Under the pieces are notes generated by a model. It had not been told where the DNA came from and ran no database searches. It saw nothing but the letters and a program-made list of their open reading frames with translations. From Bradyrhizobium sp. 164 (GTDB taxonomy: Bacteria; Pseudomonadota; Alphaproteobacteria; Rhizobiales; Xanthobacteraceae), in assembly GCF_023073715.1 (NCBI RefSeq), contig NZ_JADPKA010000050.1:1-64000 (forward strand): a stretch of 64,000 bases of DNA. The letters are read 5' to 3'. This document shows positions 1 through 8,302 of the stretch, piece after piece. Each line of letters opens with the position of its first letter. Within the stretch, counting starts at the first letter, position 1. A program made the position numbers and the translations under genes.

Positions 1-1
1 T

Positions 2-94
2 CACCCTGACACCACCATCTCCTTGCGCCTCAAGCTCAAGCGCGCCGGGTGGAACGATGCCTTTCTTTTTGAGCTCCTCGGCCACATGCGATAG
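2..94 (+). CDS. 3' end of an unidentified gene (partial)
   Basis: The first bases of the window are open in one plus-strand frame and end at a TAG at 92-94. The visible 30 residues finish with an amphipathic stretch (WNDAFLFELLGHMR) and look like a genuine protein C-terminus. A perfect 6-bp hairpin follows immediately after the stop. I do not recognise the family, and the start lies outside the window. The call rests on composition and on the hairpin placement only. Confidence 0.4.
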   Translation, partial: HPDTTISLRLKLKRAGWNDAFLFELLGHMR

Positions 95-109
95 CCCTGA
101 CCCTCAGGG
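95..109. terminator. hairpin after the left-edge gene
   Basis: CCCTGA-CCC-TCAGGG forms a perfect 6-bp stem with a 3-nt loop directly after the TAG at 92-94. No T-run follows on the plus strand, so it is not a canonical Rho-independent terminator. It lies between two convergent genes (the left-edge gene and dctM) and may end or stabilise either transcript. Confidence 0.35.
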
Positions 110-142
110 GGAGGGTAGGAGGGGCAGTCGCGCGCTCCTTCG

Positions 143-1798
143 CTACTTTTGCGGCGGGCCGAGATCGAGCGGCGGCAAGTCGATCTGCGGCACTTCGATC
201 TTGATCGTGCTGGGGTCGATGTTCGATTGCACGCCCTTGTAGTGCATCACCATCGAGGGGAACGCGATCACCAGACCTACCATGATCAACTGAATCACGA
301 CGAATGGCACCGCCCCCCAATAGATCTGGCCCGTGGTGACAGGCTCCATTCGCTTGCCGGTGACGCGATCAGTATATCGATCCTTCGGGGCGACCGATCG
401 CAGATAGAACAGCGCAAAGCCGAATGGCGGATGCATGAACGAGGTCTGCATGTTGACGCCGAGGATGACGCCGAACCAGATCAGGTCGATGCCGAGATGC
501 TCGGCGGCAGGTCCGAGCAGCGGGATCACGATGAAGGCCAGCTCGAAGAAGTCGAGGAAGAAGGCCAGCACGAACACGAACGCGTTGACGAAGATCAGGA
601 AGCCGACCGGGCCGCCGGGCAGGGAGGTGAGCAGGTGCTCGACCCAGACATGCCCGTTGACGCCGTAGAAGGTGAGCGAGAACACGCGGGCGCCGACCAG
701 GATGAACACAACAAAAGCCGACAGCTTGGCGGTCGATTCCGTGGCCTGCCGGATCAGGTCCCAGCTCAGCCGCCGCTTTGCGGCACCGAGGATGAGGGCG
801 CCGGCGGCACCCATCGCGCCGCCTTCGGTCGGCGTCGCGATGCCGATGAAGATCGTACCCAGCACCAGGAAGATCAGGAACAGGGGCGGCACCATGACGA
901 AGGTGGTCTGCTGCGCCATCTTCGAGAGGAAACGGAAGCCGGTGAGCTTGTCGATAACCCAGTTCAGCACGGCGACGACGAAGGCGAAGATGATACCGTA
1001 GAACATGCTCAGCACGACGTAGTCGGCGCCATGCGTGCTCGAACTGCGCATCATGAACCATCCGAACACACAGCTCGCGAGGAACAGCATGCCGAGCGAG
1101 ACCAGGCCGCGGCTGCCGTCCTCCTCGCGGAAACCGATGGCCTCCTTCGGCAGGCCCGGCACGGCCTTCGGGAAGATCATGCTGACGAGGAAGGCATAAC
1201 CGGCGTAGAGGGCGGCGAGCACGAGGCCCGGGATGAAGGCGCCTTCGTACATGTCGCCGACGGACTTGCCGAGCTGGTCGGCCATCACGATCAGGACGAG
1301 CGAGGGCGGAATGATCTGCGCGAGCGTGCCGGACGCGGCGATGACGCCGGTCGCTACCCGGCGGTCATAGCCGTAGCGCAGCATGATCGGCAGCGAAATC
1401 AGCCCCATCGAAATCACCGAGGCGGCAACCACGCCCGTCGTCGCGGCCAAGAGCGCACCGACGAACACCACCGCGTAAGCAAGTCCGCCGCGGATGGTGC
1501 CGAACAATTGGCCGATGGTGTCGAGCAGGTCCTCGGCCATGCCCGATCGCTCCAGCACCAGCCCCATGAAGGTGAAGAAGGGAATGGCGAGCAGCGTGTC
1601 GTTGTTCATCACGCCGTAGACCCGCTCCGGAAGGGCCTGGAGGAAGTCGGGGTGGAATTGGCCGAGCTGGACGCCGATGATGGCGTAGAACAGGCCGACG
1701 GCGCCGAGCGAGAATGCCGCGGGATAGCCGAGCAGCAGCACGACAACCAGCGACGCGAACATGATGGGCGCCATATTGGCGATGATAAACGCGGTCAT
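143..1798 (-). CDS. dctM: TRAP transporter large permease (DctM family)
   Basis: This is the large membrane subunit of a tripartite ATP-independent periplasmic transporter, which imports organic acids or similar solutes using an ion gradient together with a periplasmic DctP binding protein and the small subunit DctQ. The 551-residue product is almost entirely hydrophobic, with a dozen or so predicted membrane segments. It carries DctM-type stretches such as NNDTLLAIPFFTFMGLVLE near residue 65 and GTLAQIIPPSLVLIVMADQL near residue 157. It is longer than the usual ~430 residues because of an insert around residues 210-290. It lies 26 bp downstream of dctQ, so the two are almost certainly co-transcribed. 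No dctP is visible, so the substrate is unknown. Confidence 0.9.
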   Translation of the reverse strand: MTAFIIANMAPIMFASLVVVLLLGYPAAFSLGAVGLFYAIIGVQLGQFHPDFLQALPERVYGVMNNDTLLAIPFFTFMGLVLERSGMAEDLLDTIGQLFGTIRGGLAYAVVFVGALLAATTGVVAASVISMGLISLPIMLRYGYDRRVATGVIAASGTLAQIIPPSLVLIVMADQLGKSVGDMYEGAFIPGLVLAALYAGYAFLVSMIFPKAVPGLPKEAIGFREEDGSRGLVSLGMLFLASCVFGWFMMRSSSTHGADYVVLSMFYGIIFAFVVAVLNWVIDKLTGFRFLSKMAQQTTFVMVPPLFLIFLVLGTIFIGIATPTEGGAMGAAGALILGAAKRRLSWDLIRQATESTAKLSAFVVFILVGARVFSLTFYGVNGHVWVEHLLTSLPGGPVGFLIFVNAFVFVLAFFLDFFELAFIVIPLLGPAAEHLGIDLIWFGVILGVNMQTSFMHPPFGFALFYLRSVAPKDRYTDRVTGKRMEPVTTGQIYWGAVPFVVIQLIMVGLVIAFPSMVMHYKGVQSNIDPSTIKIEVPQIDLPPLDLGPPQK

Positions 1799-1824
1799 GA
1801 TTTCCCCTAAACCGTCGCCAACGG

Positions 1825-2487
1825 CTACTTCTTCTCGATCGCTTCGACGAGATGCTCGACTTCTGCCTCGAGCGCCGACACTTGGGATTCATGCGGATCG
1901 GGCATCAGTCCGCGCATGACTGCCATCCGCTTGATCAGCTCGGAGATACCTTGCACGAGCAGGAGAGCGAACCCGATCATGATCAGGGCTTTGGCAGGCC
2001 ATTGCGGCAGGCCGCCGGCATTGCCGGATTGCTCGTTGATGTGGAAGGAGCGCTGGAAGAACGGCACGCCGGTGATGATCATCACGACGCACAGCGGAAT
2101 GAGGAAGAACAAGTGACCGATCACGTCGATCACGTTGCGGGCCGTCTTCGGCAGTGCGTTGTTCACGATATCGATGCGGATGTGCTCGTTGTCGAGCAGC
2201 GTCCATGACGAGCAGAGCAGGAAGACGATGCTGAACAGCACCCATTGCAGCTCGAGCCACGAATTGGAGGACGTATCGAAGGTCTTGCGGATGACGGCGT
2301 TGACCGCCGAGATGATGACTGCGAGCACGATCAGCCATGCCAGGCGTTTGCCCGTCCAGCGCGTGAACGCGTCAATCCTGCTGCTCAACTTTAGGAGCGC
2401 TTGCAACGATAGGTCCTCCCCCGATTGTGCCCCCGGCCGTCTTGACTGCGCCGAGTTGGCGCGTGGCTTGTCTCGCCGCGCAGGCAT
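1825..2487 (-). CDS. dctQ: TRAP transporter small permease (DctQ family)
   Basis: This is the small membrane subunit of the TRAP transporter, partner of the DctM protein encoded just downstream. The 220-residue sequence has four hydrophobic segments, about residues 47-65, 82-98, 120-145 and 165-185. It contains the DctQ-like WLELQWVLFSIVFLL and NEHIRIDIV signatures in the middle. The C-terminus is acidic and helical (SALEAEVEHLVEAIEKK). The first ~25 residues are basic and poor in structure, so translation may start further downstream than the ATG chosen here. Confidence 0.85.
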   Translation of the reverse strand: MPARRDKPRANSAQSRRPGAQSGEDLSLQALLKLSSRIDAFTRWTGKRLAWLIVLAVIISAVNAVIRKTFDTSSNSWLELQWVLFSIVFLLCSSWTLLDNEHIRIDIVNNALPKTARNVIDVIGHLFFLIPLCVVMIITGVPFFQRSFHINEQSGNAGGLPQWPAKALIMIGFALLLVQGISELIKRMAVMRGLMPDPHESQVSALEAEVEHLVEAIEKK

Positions 2488-2580
2488 GAGGCAGCCGCAC
2501 CAAACCAGCGGGCGTGCCGCCAGTCAATTGGAAGTTTGTTGATAGTTAAGGGGAAATAATACCCGCGAGCAGGTTAAGGG

Positions 2581-3633
2581 CTACCCGCCGGTGACGCTCA
2601 TATGCCTGGAGACGCTGGGACGGTTGTGGCGGCGGTCGATAATGAAATCGTGGCCCTTGGGCTTGAGCCCAATGGCACGATCGATCGCATCCGCAAGCAG
2701 CACATCCTCGTTCGATGCACGCAGAGGTTTACGCAAATCGGAAGCATCCTCGTGGCCAAGGCAGGTGTGCAGCGTTCCGGTGCAGGTGATGCGCACCCGG
2801 TTGCAGGATTCGCAGAAATTATGGGTCATTGGTGTGATGAAGCCGAGCTTGCCGCCGGTCTCGGCGACGTTGACATAGCGCGCGGGTCCGCCCGTGCTCT
2901 CGGCTAGGTCTGTCAGCGTGAATTGCTGGGCGAGACGCGCGCGCACCAGGGACAGCGGCAGATATTGGTCGATCCGGCCCGAGCCGATCTCGCCCATCGG
3001 CATGACCTCGATCAGCGTCAGGCCCATGCCCTTGCCATGGGCCCAGCGCATCAGCTCGGGGAGCTCGTCCTCGTTGAGGTTCTTCAGGGCCACCGCGTTG
3101 ATCTTCACGCTGAGCCCTGCGGCGCGGGCGGCTTCGATGCCTTCCAGAACCTTGTCGATCTCGCCCCAACGGGTGATCTCGCGAAACTTCCGGGGATCGA
3201 GCGTGTCGAGCGAGACGTTGATGCGGCGGACGCCGCAATCGGCGAGCTCCCGCGCATGCTTCGCAAGCTGGGTGCCGTTGGTGGTCAGCGTCAGCTCATT
3301 CAAGGCGCCGCTGGAAAGATGCCGCGACAACGAGCGCACCAGCATCATCACGTTGCGGCGGACCAAGGGCTCGCCCCCGGTGAGCCGCAGCTTCTTCACG
3401 CCCTTGGCGATGAAGGCCGAGCAGAGCCGGTCGAGTTCCTCCAGCGTCAGCAGGTCAGCCTTGGGCAGGAACGTCATGTCCTCTGACATGCAATAGAAGC
3501 AGCGCAAATCGCAACGGTCGGTCACGGACACGCGCAAATAGCTGATGGTCCGCCCGAACGGATCGGTCATGGGGCTCGACAGCGCGGCGAGGGGACTCGC
3601 TGTAGCGAGGGGGCTCGCGGAAGATCCGTTCAT
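2581..3633 (-). CDS. moaA: GTP 3',8-cyclase MoaA
   Basis: This radical-SAM enzyme starts molybdenum cofactor synthesis by converting GTP to (8S)-3',8-cyclo-7,8-dihydroguanosine 5'-triphosphate, which MoaC then processes. The SAM-binding cluster motif CxxxCxxC is at Cys41, Cys45 and Cys48. The C-terminal cluster motif CxxC-x13-C is at Cys274, Cys277 and Cys291. The protein ends in the Gly-Gly pair that is typical and needed for activity. Length (350 aa) is normal for the family; the first ~20 residues are low-complexity, so the second Met (codon at 3570) is a possible alternative start. The cofactor would be needed by the molybdenum hydroxylase at 55.8-59.8 kb. Confidence 0.95.
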   Translation of the reverse strand: MNGSSASPLATASPLAALSSPMTDPFGRTISYLRVSVTDRCDLRCFYCMSEDMTFLPKADLLTLEELDRLCSAFIAKGVKKLRLTGGEPLVRRNVMMLVRSLSRHLSSGALNELTLTTNGTQLAKHARELADCGVRRINVSLDTLDPRKFREITRWGEIDKVLEGIEAARAAGLSVKINAVALKNLNEDELPELMRWAHGKGMGLTLIEVMPMGEIGSGRIDQYLPLSLVRARLAQQFTLTDLAESTGGPARYVNVAETGGKLGFITPMTHNFCESCNRVRITCTGTLHTCLGHEDASDLRKPLRASNEDVLLADAIDRAIGLKPKGHDFIIDRRHNRPSVSRHMSVTGG

Positions 3634-4015
3634 ACGGGAAGCCTTGTACTTCGGGCAGCTTGCGCACCGACGCTTCAGCGGTGCTCTGGAAGCAATCTAA
3701 GCATCGGAGAGGCAAAGGACAATCGGGTCGATAGGTCAGCGCCTCCCGCGCTTGGCTCGGGGGACGCGGCCCGCGCGGCGTCCGCCGGGCTGCGGCTGCC
3801 GCAGGTTTCGGCTTCTTGGGCCGCTGCGGCTTACGGACCGGTTTGGGCGGAGTGGCCGATTGAAGCTCTGCAAATCCCGGATTTGGCGCGGTGATGGAGG
3901 CCACCTTCTGCGACCAACCGCTACATCGCCCAGCCGGACCTAAGGCGTGCCGCTTGGGCAGGCAACCACGGCTGCGCATCGATCACGCAGAATTGCAAGG
4001 AATAACTCAGATTTA
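3634..4015. other. 382-bp gap between gph and moaA, no confident gene
   Basis: Both flanking genes are on the minus strand. The minus strand here is open and encodes a Lys/Pro/Arg/Ala-rich stretch (about 3740-3870). That frame runs on into moaA in the wrong frame, has no recognisable start signal and looks like composition rather than a gene. I see no tRNA or clear terminator. Confidence 0.5.
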
Positions 4016-4708
4016 TCAGGGGTTTGCTGGAGCCTGGGCGGTCATCAGGCTGCGCGCTGCGGCGGGCAGGTCACGCATGTGATGGATCAGCCGGTCCGGC
4101 TTCAGTTCGGCGATCGGCACGTCCGTATAGCCGAAGCTGACCCCGATCACGGGCACCCCGGCCCGGCGGGCCACGCCAACGTCGGTTCCGGCATCACCGA
4201 CCATGATGGAGGCTTTGACCTCCCCGCCGGCGCGCGCCACGGTCTCGCGGAAAATGGTCGGGTCCGGCTTCTGGACGCCGAACGTGTCCGCGCCGCAGAT
4301 CGCCGCGAAGCGGCGGCTGAGGTCGAGCTGGTCCAAAAGCCGCTTCGACAGCCATTCCAGCTTGTTGGTGCAGACCGCGAGGCGGTGGCCTTGGGCGGCA
4401 AAATGGTCGAGCGCGGCCTCGAGCCCCTCGAAGGGGCGGGATTCCACCGCGATATGATCGGCGTAATAGGCGATGAAATCCGCCGTCATCCGGTCCATGT
4501 CGGCAGTGGTGACGGTGCGCCCCTCGGCCTCCAGGCCCCGCTCGATCAGTTTGCGGGCCCCGGCGCCGATCATGTTCCGGGCCGAGGCCATCGGCACCGG
4601 CGGCAGCCCTTCGCGGTCGAGCACGTGATTCAGCGCGGTGATCAGGTCGGGCGCCGTATCCACAAGCGTGCCGTCGAGATCGAAGACGATGGTGTGAGGG
4701 AAGGTCAT
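4016..4708 (-). CDS. gph: phosphoglycolate phosphatase (HAD superfamily)
   Basis: A HAD-type hydrolase that removes phosphate from 2-phosphoglycolate, a by-product of DNA 3'-end repair and of oxygenase activity. Starting at MTFPHTIVF, the product has 230 residues. HAD motif I is FDLDGTLVDT near residue 8, a CTNK motif II lies mid-protein, and the acidic motif GDAGTDV follows. I chose the internal Met at 4708 because motif I then sits at its usual distance from the N-terminus; an upstream in-frame Met at 4744 would add 12 residues unlike the family. It is divergent from rpiA, another sugar-phosphate gene. Confidence 0.9.
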   Translation of the reverse strand: MTFPHTIVFDLDGTLVDTAPDLITALNHVLDREGLPPVPMASARNMIGAGARKLIERGLEAEGRTVTTADMDRMTADFIAYYADHIAVESRPFEGLEAALDHFAAQGHRLAVCTNKLEWLSKRLLDQLDLSRRFAAICGADTFGVQKPDPTIFRETVARAGGEVKASIMVGDAGTDVGVARRAGVPVIGVSFGYTDVPIAELKPDRLIHHMRDLPAAARSLMTAQAPANP

Positions 4709-4874
4709 GGGCGAAGCGCTACCGGCCCGGTCGTATCGAAGCAAGGGGCGGGACCATAAGATCCGCTTATAGACCTGATCCCAGACCCTGTTCTCCGGGA
4801 AAAAACGAGGCTACATAGGCCGCCGCAACCGGCCACACCCGGCGGCACATTCTCGATTCAAGGCGGGCGCAAAC

Positions 4875-5594
4875 GTGAACATGGACCAGTTGAAGCGGCA
4901 AGCGGCCGCGCGCGCCCTCGAGGAGGTGCGTGACGGCATGCAACTCGGGCTCGGCACCGGCTCGACCGCAAAACATTTCGTCGAGCTGCTCGGCGAGCGC
5001 GTCGCCGCCGGGCTCAAGGTGATCGGCGTACCGACCTCGGAAGCGACCCGCTCGGACGCCGAGCGTTGCGGCGTGCCACTGACCACGCTGGACGAGATCG
5101 ACCATCTCGACATCACCGTCGACGGCGCCGACGAGATCGATCCCGAGCTCAACCTCATCAAGGGCGGCGGCGGGGCGCTGCTGCGCGAGAAGATCGTGGC
5201 GGCTGCGTCGGATCGCATGATCGTGATTGCCGACGAGAGCAAATGGGTGCCGACGCTCGGACGCTTTCCGCTGCCGGTCGAGGTCATCCCGTTCGGGCTT
5301 GGGGCAACGCGTCGCGCGATCGAGATTGCATTTGCCGAATGCGGCGTTTCCGGGCAGATGGCGGTCCGCAAGGCGAAAGACGGCCACGTTTTCGTCACCG
5401 ATGGCGGCCACTGGATCGTCGATGCCCAGCTCGGACGTATTGTGGATCCATCCGGCCTCGCCAACGCGTTGAGCGCGATTCCGGGCGTGGTCGAGCATGG
5501 GTTGTTCATCGGCTTGGCCGGCTCGGCCGTTTTGGCGGGCGGCGAGGGAATCCGCGTGATTGAACGGCGCAAGCCGAAAGGAGACTTGGAATGA
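4875..5594 (+). CDS. rpiA: ribose-5-phosphate isomerase A
   Basis: Interconverts ribose 5-phosphate and ribulose 5-phosphate in the non-oxidative pentose phosphate pathway. All family signatures are present: GLGTGSTAKHFVELL near residue 29, DGADEIDPELNLIKGGGGAL near 85, and a conserved REKIVAAAS block. Length (239 aa) is slightly above the ~220 typical because of the C-terminal tail IRVIERRKPKGDLE. Met1 and Met3 are both possible starts. The stop codon overlaps the start of the DUF2059 gene by 4 bp, so the two are translationally coupled. Confidence 0.95.
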   Translation: MNMDQLKRQAAARALEEVRDGMQLGLGTGSTAKHFVELLGERVAAGLKVIGVPTSEATRSDAERCGVPLTTLDEIDHLDITVDGADEIDPELNLIKGGGGALLREKIVAAASDRMIVIADESKWVPTLGRFPLPVEVIPFGLGATRRAIEIAFAECGVSGQMAVRKAKDGHVFVTDGGHWIVDAQLGRIVDPSGLANALSAIPGVVEHGLFIGLAGSAVLAGGEGIRVIERRKPKGDLE

Positions 5595-6130
5595 AGATCG
5601 TGTTGAAATTCTTGCCGGCTGCGACCCTCGCTGTGGGACTGGCGCTTTCGGCCGCCCCGGCAATGGCCCAGCAGGCCGCGCCCAAGGCCGCCGCGCCGGC
5701 CCAGCCGAAAGCCTCACCTGCGGCGATTGCGGCGGCCAAGGAGATTTTGCAGATCAAGAACGCGACTGCGATGTACAGCGGCGCCGTGCCCGGCCTCGTC
5801 GAGAAGACCAAGATCGCGCTGATCCAGCAGAATCTCAACTACCAGAAGGACCTCAACGAGGTCGCGCCGATCGTCGCCCAGCAGCTCAACGGCCGCCAGA
5901 ACGAAATCGGCGAAGGCATGGCGCAGATCTATGCCAGCGAATTTACCGAGCAGGAGCTCAAGGACCTCGTCACCTTCTACAGGTCGCCGCTCGGCAAGAA
6001 GCTGATCGAGGCCGAGCCGCGCGCCATCGGCCTCAGCATGGCCTTCATGAACTCCTGGGCCCAGAACTTCTCCGAGACCGTGATGGGAGCCTTCCGCGCC
6101 GAGATGCGCAAGCGTGGCAAGGAGATCTGA
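5591..6130 (+). CDS. DUF2059 secreted protein
   Basis: A 179-residue exported protein with a Sec-type signal peptide (residues 1-27, ending APAMAQ) followed by an Ala/Pro-rich linker and a helical DUF2059 domain. The motif LVTFYRSPLGKKLIEAEP around residues 128-145 is characteristic of that domain. The function of DUF2059 is not established; it is periplasmic in known members. The ATG overlaps the rpiA stop in an ATGA arrangement, implying coupled translation. Confidence 0.85.
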   Translation: MKIVLKFLPAATLAVGLALSAAPAMAQQAAPKAAAPAQPKASPAAIAAAKEILQIKNATAMYSGAVPGLVEKTKIALIQQNLNYQKDLNEVAPIVAQQLNGRQNEIGEGMAQIYASEFTEQELKDLVTFYRSPLGKKLIEAEPRAIGLSMAFMNSWAQNFSETVMGAFRAEMRKRGKEI

Positions 6131-6150
6131 GCGCACCTATCTGATAGGAG

Positions 6151-6237
6151 TCCTAAAGCGCGTCATCGCGCTCTGGGTTGTTATTTGAGCAAGATCTTTT
6201 TCGGAAAACCGCTCCACACTTTCCCGGATCATGCTCT
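6151..6237. repeat. palindromic intergenic repeat (rhizobial REP-like)
   Basis: Two hairpins in tandem sit between the DUF2059 gene and gor. The first is AGCGCG-TCAT-CGCGCT (6157-6172), a perfect stem. The second has arms GAGCAAGATC (6187-6196) and GATCATGCTC (6227-6236) enclosing a CGGAAAACCGCT...TTCCCGG core. From memory, near-identical sequences are spread through Bradyrhizobium and related genomes. The element could act as a transcript-end or stability structure for the rpiA transcript. Confidence 0.65.
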
Positions 6238-6257
6238 GAAAGAGGTCGGAGTGGACA

Positions 6258-7646
6258 ATGGCTGAATTCGACGTCGACCTCTTTGTCATCGGTGGCGGCT
6301 CGGGCGGCGTGCGGGCCGCCCGCATCGCGGCTGGTTACGGCGCCCGCGTGATGATCGCGGAAGAGTACCGCATGGGCGGCACCTGCGTGATCCGCGGCTG
6401 CGTGCCGAAGAAGCTGTTCGTGATCGGCTCGCATTTTCGTCATGAGCTCGAGGACGCCGCCGGCTTCGGCTGGACAGTCCCGCCAGCCACCTTCGACTGG
6501 CCGACGCTGATCGCCAACAAGGACAAGGAGATTGCGCGGCTCGAGGCGGCCTACACGGCCAATGTCGAGAAGTCGGGTGCGCAGATCGTCAAGAGCCGGG
6601 CGGTGATCGAGGATGAGCACACTGTCCGTCTGCTCGAGAACGACCGCAAGATCACGGCGAAGTACATCCTGATCGCCACCGGCGGGGCGCCAAACCATGG
6701 CGCGGCGATTCCCGGCATCGAGCACGTGATCTCCTCCAACGAGGCTTTCCATCTGAAAAAGTTGCCGAAGCGGATCGTGATTCAGGGCGGCGGCTACATC
6801 GCGCTGGAATTCGCCGGGATCTTCGCCGGCTTCGGCTCGGACGTCACGGTGATCTATCGCGGCGACAACATCCTTCGCGGTTTTGACGAGGATGTTCGGA
6901 CCCACGTTCGCGCCGAGATGGAGAAGCAGGGCATCACCATCCTCACCGGCTGCACCGTGACCAAGGTCGATCGGCACGGCGAGGAGTTCACCACGCATCT
7001 GTCGAACGGGTCGAGCCTCGCCTCCGATCAGGTCATGTTCGCGATCGGCCGCCATCCTGCGGTGGCCAATCTCGGCCTTGAGAACGCCGGCGTCGCCATT
7101 AATCCGAGCAATGGCGGCATAGCGGTGGATGGTTTCTCGAAGAGCTCGGTCGACAGCATCTATGCGATCGGCGACGTCACCCACCGCTTCAACCTGACGC
7201 CGGTAGCGATCCGCGAAGGCCACGCCTTTGCCGACACCGTGTTCGGCAAGCGCGAGGTCAGGGTCGATCATGCCAACATCCCGACCGCCGTGTTCTCGCA
7301 GCCGGAGGTCGGCACCGTCGGCCTCACCGAGACGGAGGCACGGGCGCAGTACAGCCACGTCGATATCTACAAGACGACGTTCCGCCCCATCAAGGCGACG
7401 ATGTCGGGCCGCGACACCCGCATGCTGATGAAGCTCGTCGTCGACGGGGCGACCGAGCGCGTGCTGGGCTGCCACATCGTCGGCGATGCCGCCGCCGAGA
7501 TTATCCAGGCGGTCGCGATCGCTGTGAAGATGAAGGCGACCAAGGCCGATTTCGATGCGACGATCGCGCTGCACCCGACCGCGGCCGAAGAGCTCGTTAC
7601 CATGCGCACGCCGAGCGCACGCCACGTGCGCCAGGCGGCGGAGTAG
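6258..7646 (+). CDS. gor: glutathione-disulfide reductase
   Basis: An FAD flavoenzyme that reduces oxidised glutathione with NADPH in the cytoplasm. The 462-residue protein has the FAD-binding GGGSGG at residues 12-17 and the redox-active disulfide motif GGTCVIRGCVPKK with Cys43 and Cys48. A second nucleotide-binding GGGYIALEFAG follows in the middle, and the catalytic HPTAAEE is near the C-terminus (about residue 440). Length is typical. A GGAG Shine-Dalgarno sequence lies about 7 nt before the ATG. It is preceded by the repeat at 6151-6237, so it probably has its own promoter. Confidence 0.96.
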   Translation: MAEFDVDLFVIGGGSGGVRAARIAAGYGARVMIAEEYRMGGTCVIRGCVPKKLFVIGSHFRHELEDAAGFGWTVPPATFDWPTLIANKDKEIARLEAAYTANVEKSGAQIVKSRAVIEDEHTVRLLENDRKITAKYILIATGGAPNHGAAIPGIEHVISSNEAFHLKKLPKRIVIQGGGYIALEFAGIFAGFGSDVTVIYRGDNILRGFDEDVRTHVRAEMEKQGITILTGCTVTKVDRHGEEFTTHLSNGSSLASDQVMFAIGRHPAVANLGLENAGVAINPSNGGIAVDGFSKSSVDSIYAIGDVTHRFNLTPVAIREGHAFADTVFGKREVRVDHANIPTAVFSQPEVGTVGLTETEARAQYSHVDIYKTTFRPIKATMSGRDTRMLMKLVVDGATERVLGCHIVGDAAAEIIQAVAIAVKMKATKADFDATIALHPTAAEELVTMRTPSARHVRQAAE

Positions 7647-7732
7647 CCTTTCGACTGTGAGGTCTCGGCCTGTGAGGCCTTGACGTTATGTTCATGTTTT
7701 GTTCTTATGCTGCGATCGTCAGGGAGGCAGCC

Positions 7733-8074
7733 ATGGACAACCGTATCAACGAAATCCGCAGAACCATACGAGCGCTCCGGGTCAGCATGCTCGAGGCCGA
7801 GTCCATCATGCGTGAGCAGGTCAATCGGGACGAGGACTGCAGCTTCGTCGCGCAGGAAATCCTCAAGATGCGTTCGGTCATGAGCCTGCTCGTCAAGGAG
7901 CGTGCAACGCTCGGCGATGACGAGCCGATCCTCGTCAACTGCCTCTATCTCCGGCGACGCCGGCAGCCGCGAAAATCATCGGCTGATCGCCTCCCGGAGC
8001 CGGCAATATTCCACCGCAACGCGTGGCGGCGAGGATCTGACCGGAACGGGGCGACCGCTCATTCGAGCGACTGA
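7733..8074 (+). CDS. small hypothetical protein
   Basis: A 113-residue protein with no family I can name. Residues 1-65 are charged and helical (MDNRINEIRRTIRALRVSML...) and look like a conserved small cytoplasmic protein. The Arg-rich tail after residue ~70 (LRRRRQPRKSS) is compositionally different and may be out-of-frame extension after a frameshift, or simply a poorly conserved tail. The start is set by AGGGAGG 6-7 nt before the ATG at 7733; an in-frame start 45 bp upstream lacks such a site. The 3' end overlaps the convergent zinc-ribbon gene by 16 bp. Confidence 0.65.
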   Translation: MDNRINEIRRTIRALRVSMLEAESIMREQVNRDEDCSFVAQEILKMRSVMSLLVKERATLGDDEPILVNCLYLRRRRQPRKSSADRLPEPAIFHRNAWRRGSDRNGATAHSSD

Positions 8075-8244
8075 CGGGCAGCCCGCTCAGGCTTGCCGGA
8101 CGGGCTGTCCGCCCACTTCGCCATGTCCGTCGTTCGCACGTCGATGCCTTCGCACCAGAGGCAGCTGAGCTCCGCGCGGCCCTTGGCCGAAAGCATCGGG
8201 ACAAGTCCATGGCCGCAGCCGGGGCAAGACGTGACGCGATTCAT
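8059..8244 (-). CDS. small zinc-ribbon-like protein
   Basis: A 61-residue protein with two cysteine pairs, CPGCGHG at about residues 7-13 and CLWCEG near residue 28, spaced as in a treble-clef or zinc-ribbon fold. No enzymatic domain is visible. It lies 58 bp downstream of the carboxylate-amine ligase gene on the same strand and may be the last gene of that operon. The function is unknown. Confidence 0.6.
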   Translation of the reverse strand: MNRVTSCPGCGHGLVPMLSAKGRAELSCLWCEGIDVRTTDMAKWADSPSGKPERAARQSLE

Positions 8245-8302
8245 GCGTTCCTCCGATGCCCGAATTCAAGACGACATTTCGTTGCCGAAGCTTGCCCGGG
8301 CG

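Noticed and set aside
149..1810. 553-codon plus-strand frame across dctM
   Set aside because: It is the antisense of the DctM frame, rich in His/Glu/Asp/Arg with no domain. Long antisense frames are common at this GC content.
3634..4015. Lys/Pro/Arg-rich minus-strand ORF between gph and moaA
   Set aside because: Low-complexity composition, no ribosome site, and it runs into moaA in the wrong frame.
6153..7625. 490-codon minus-strand frame over gor
   Set aside because: Shadow of glutathione reductase; composition is Arg/Ala/Asp-rich with no family match.
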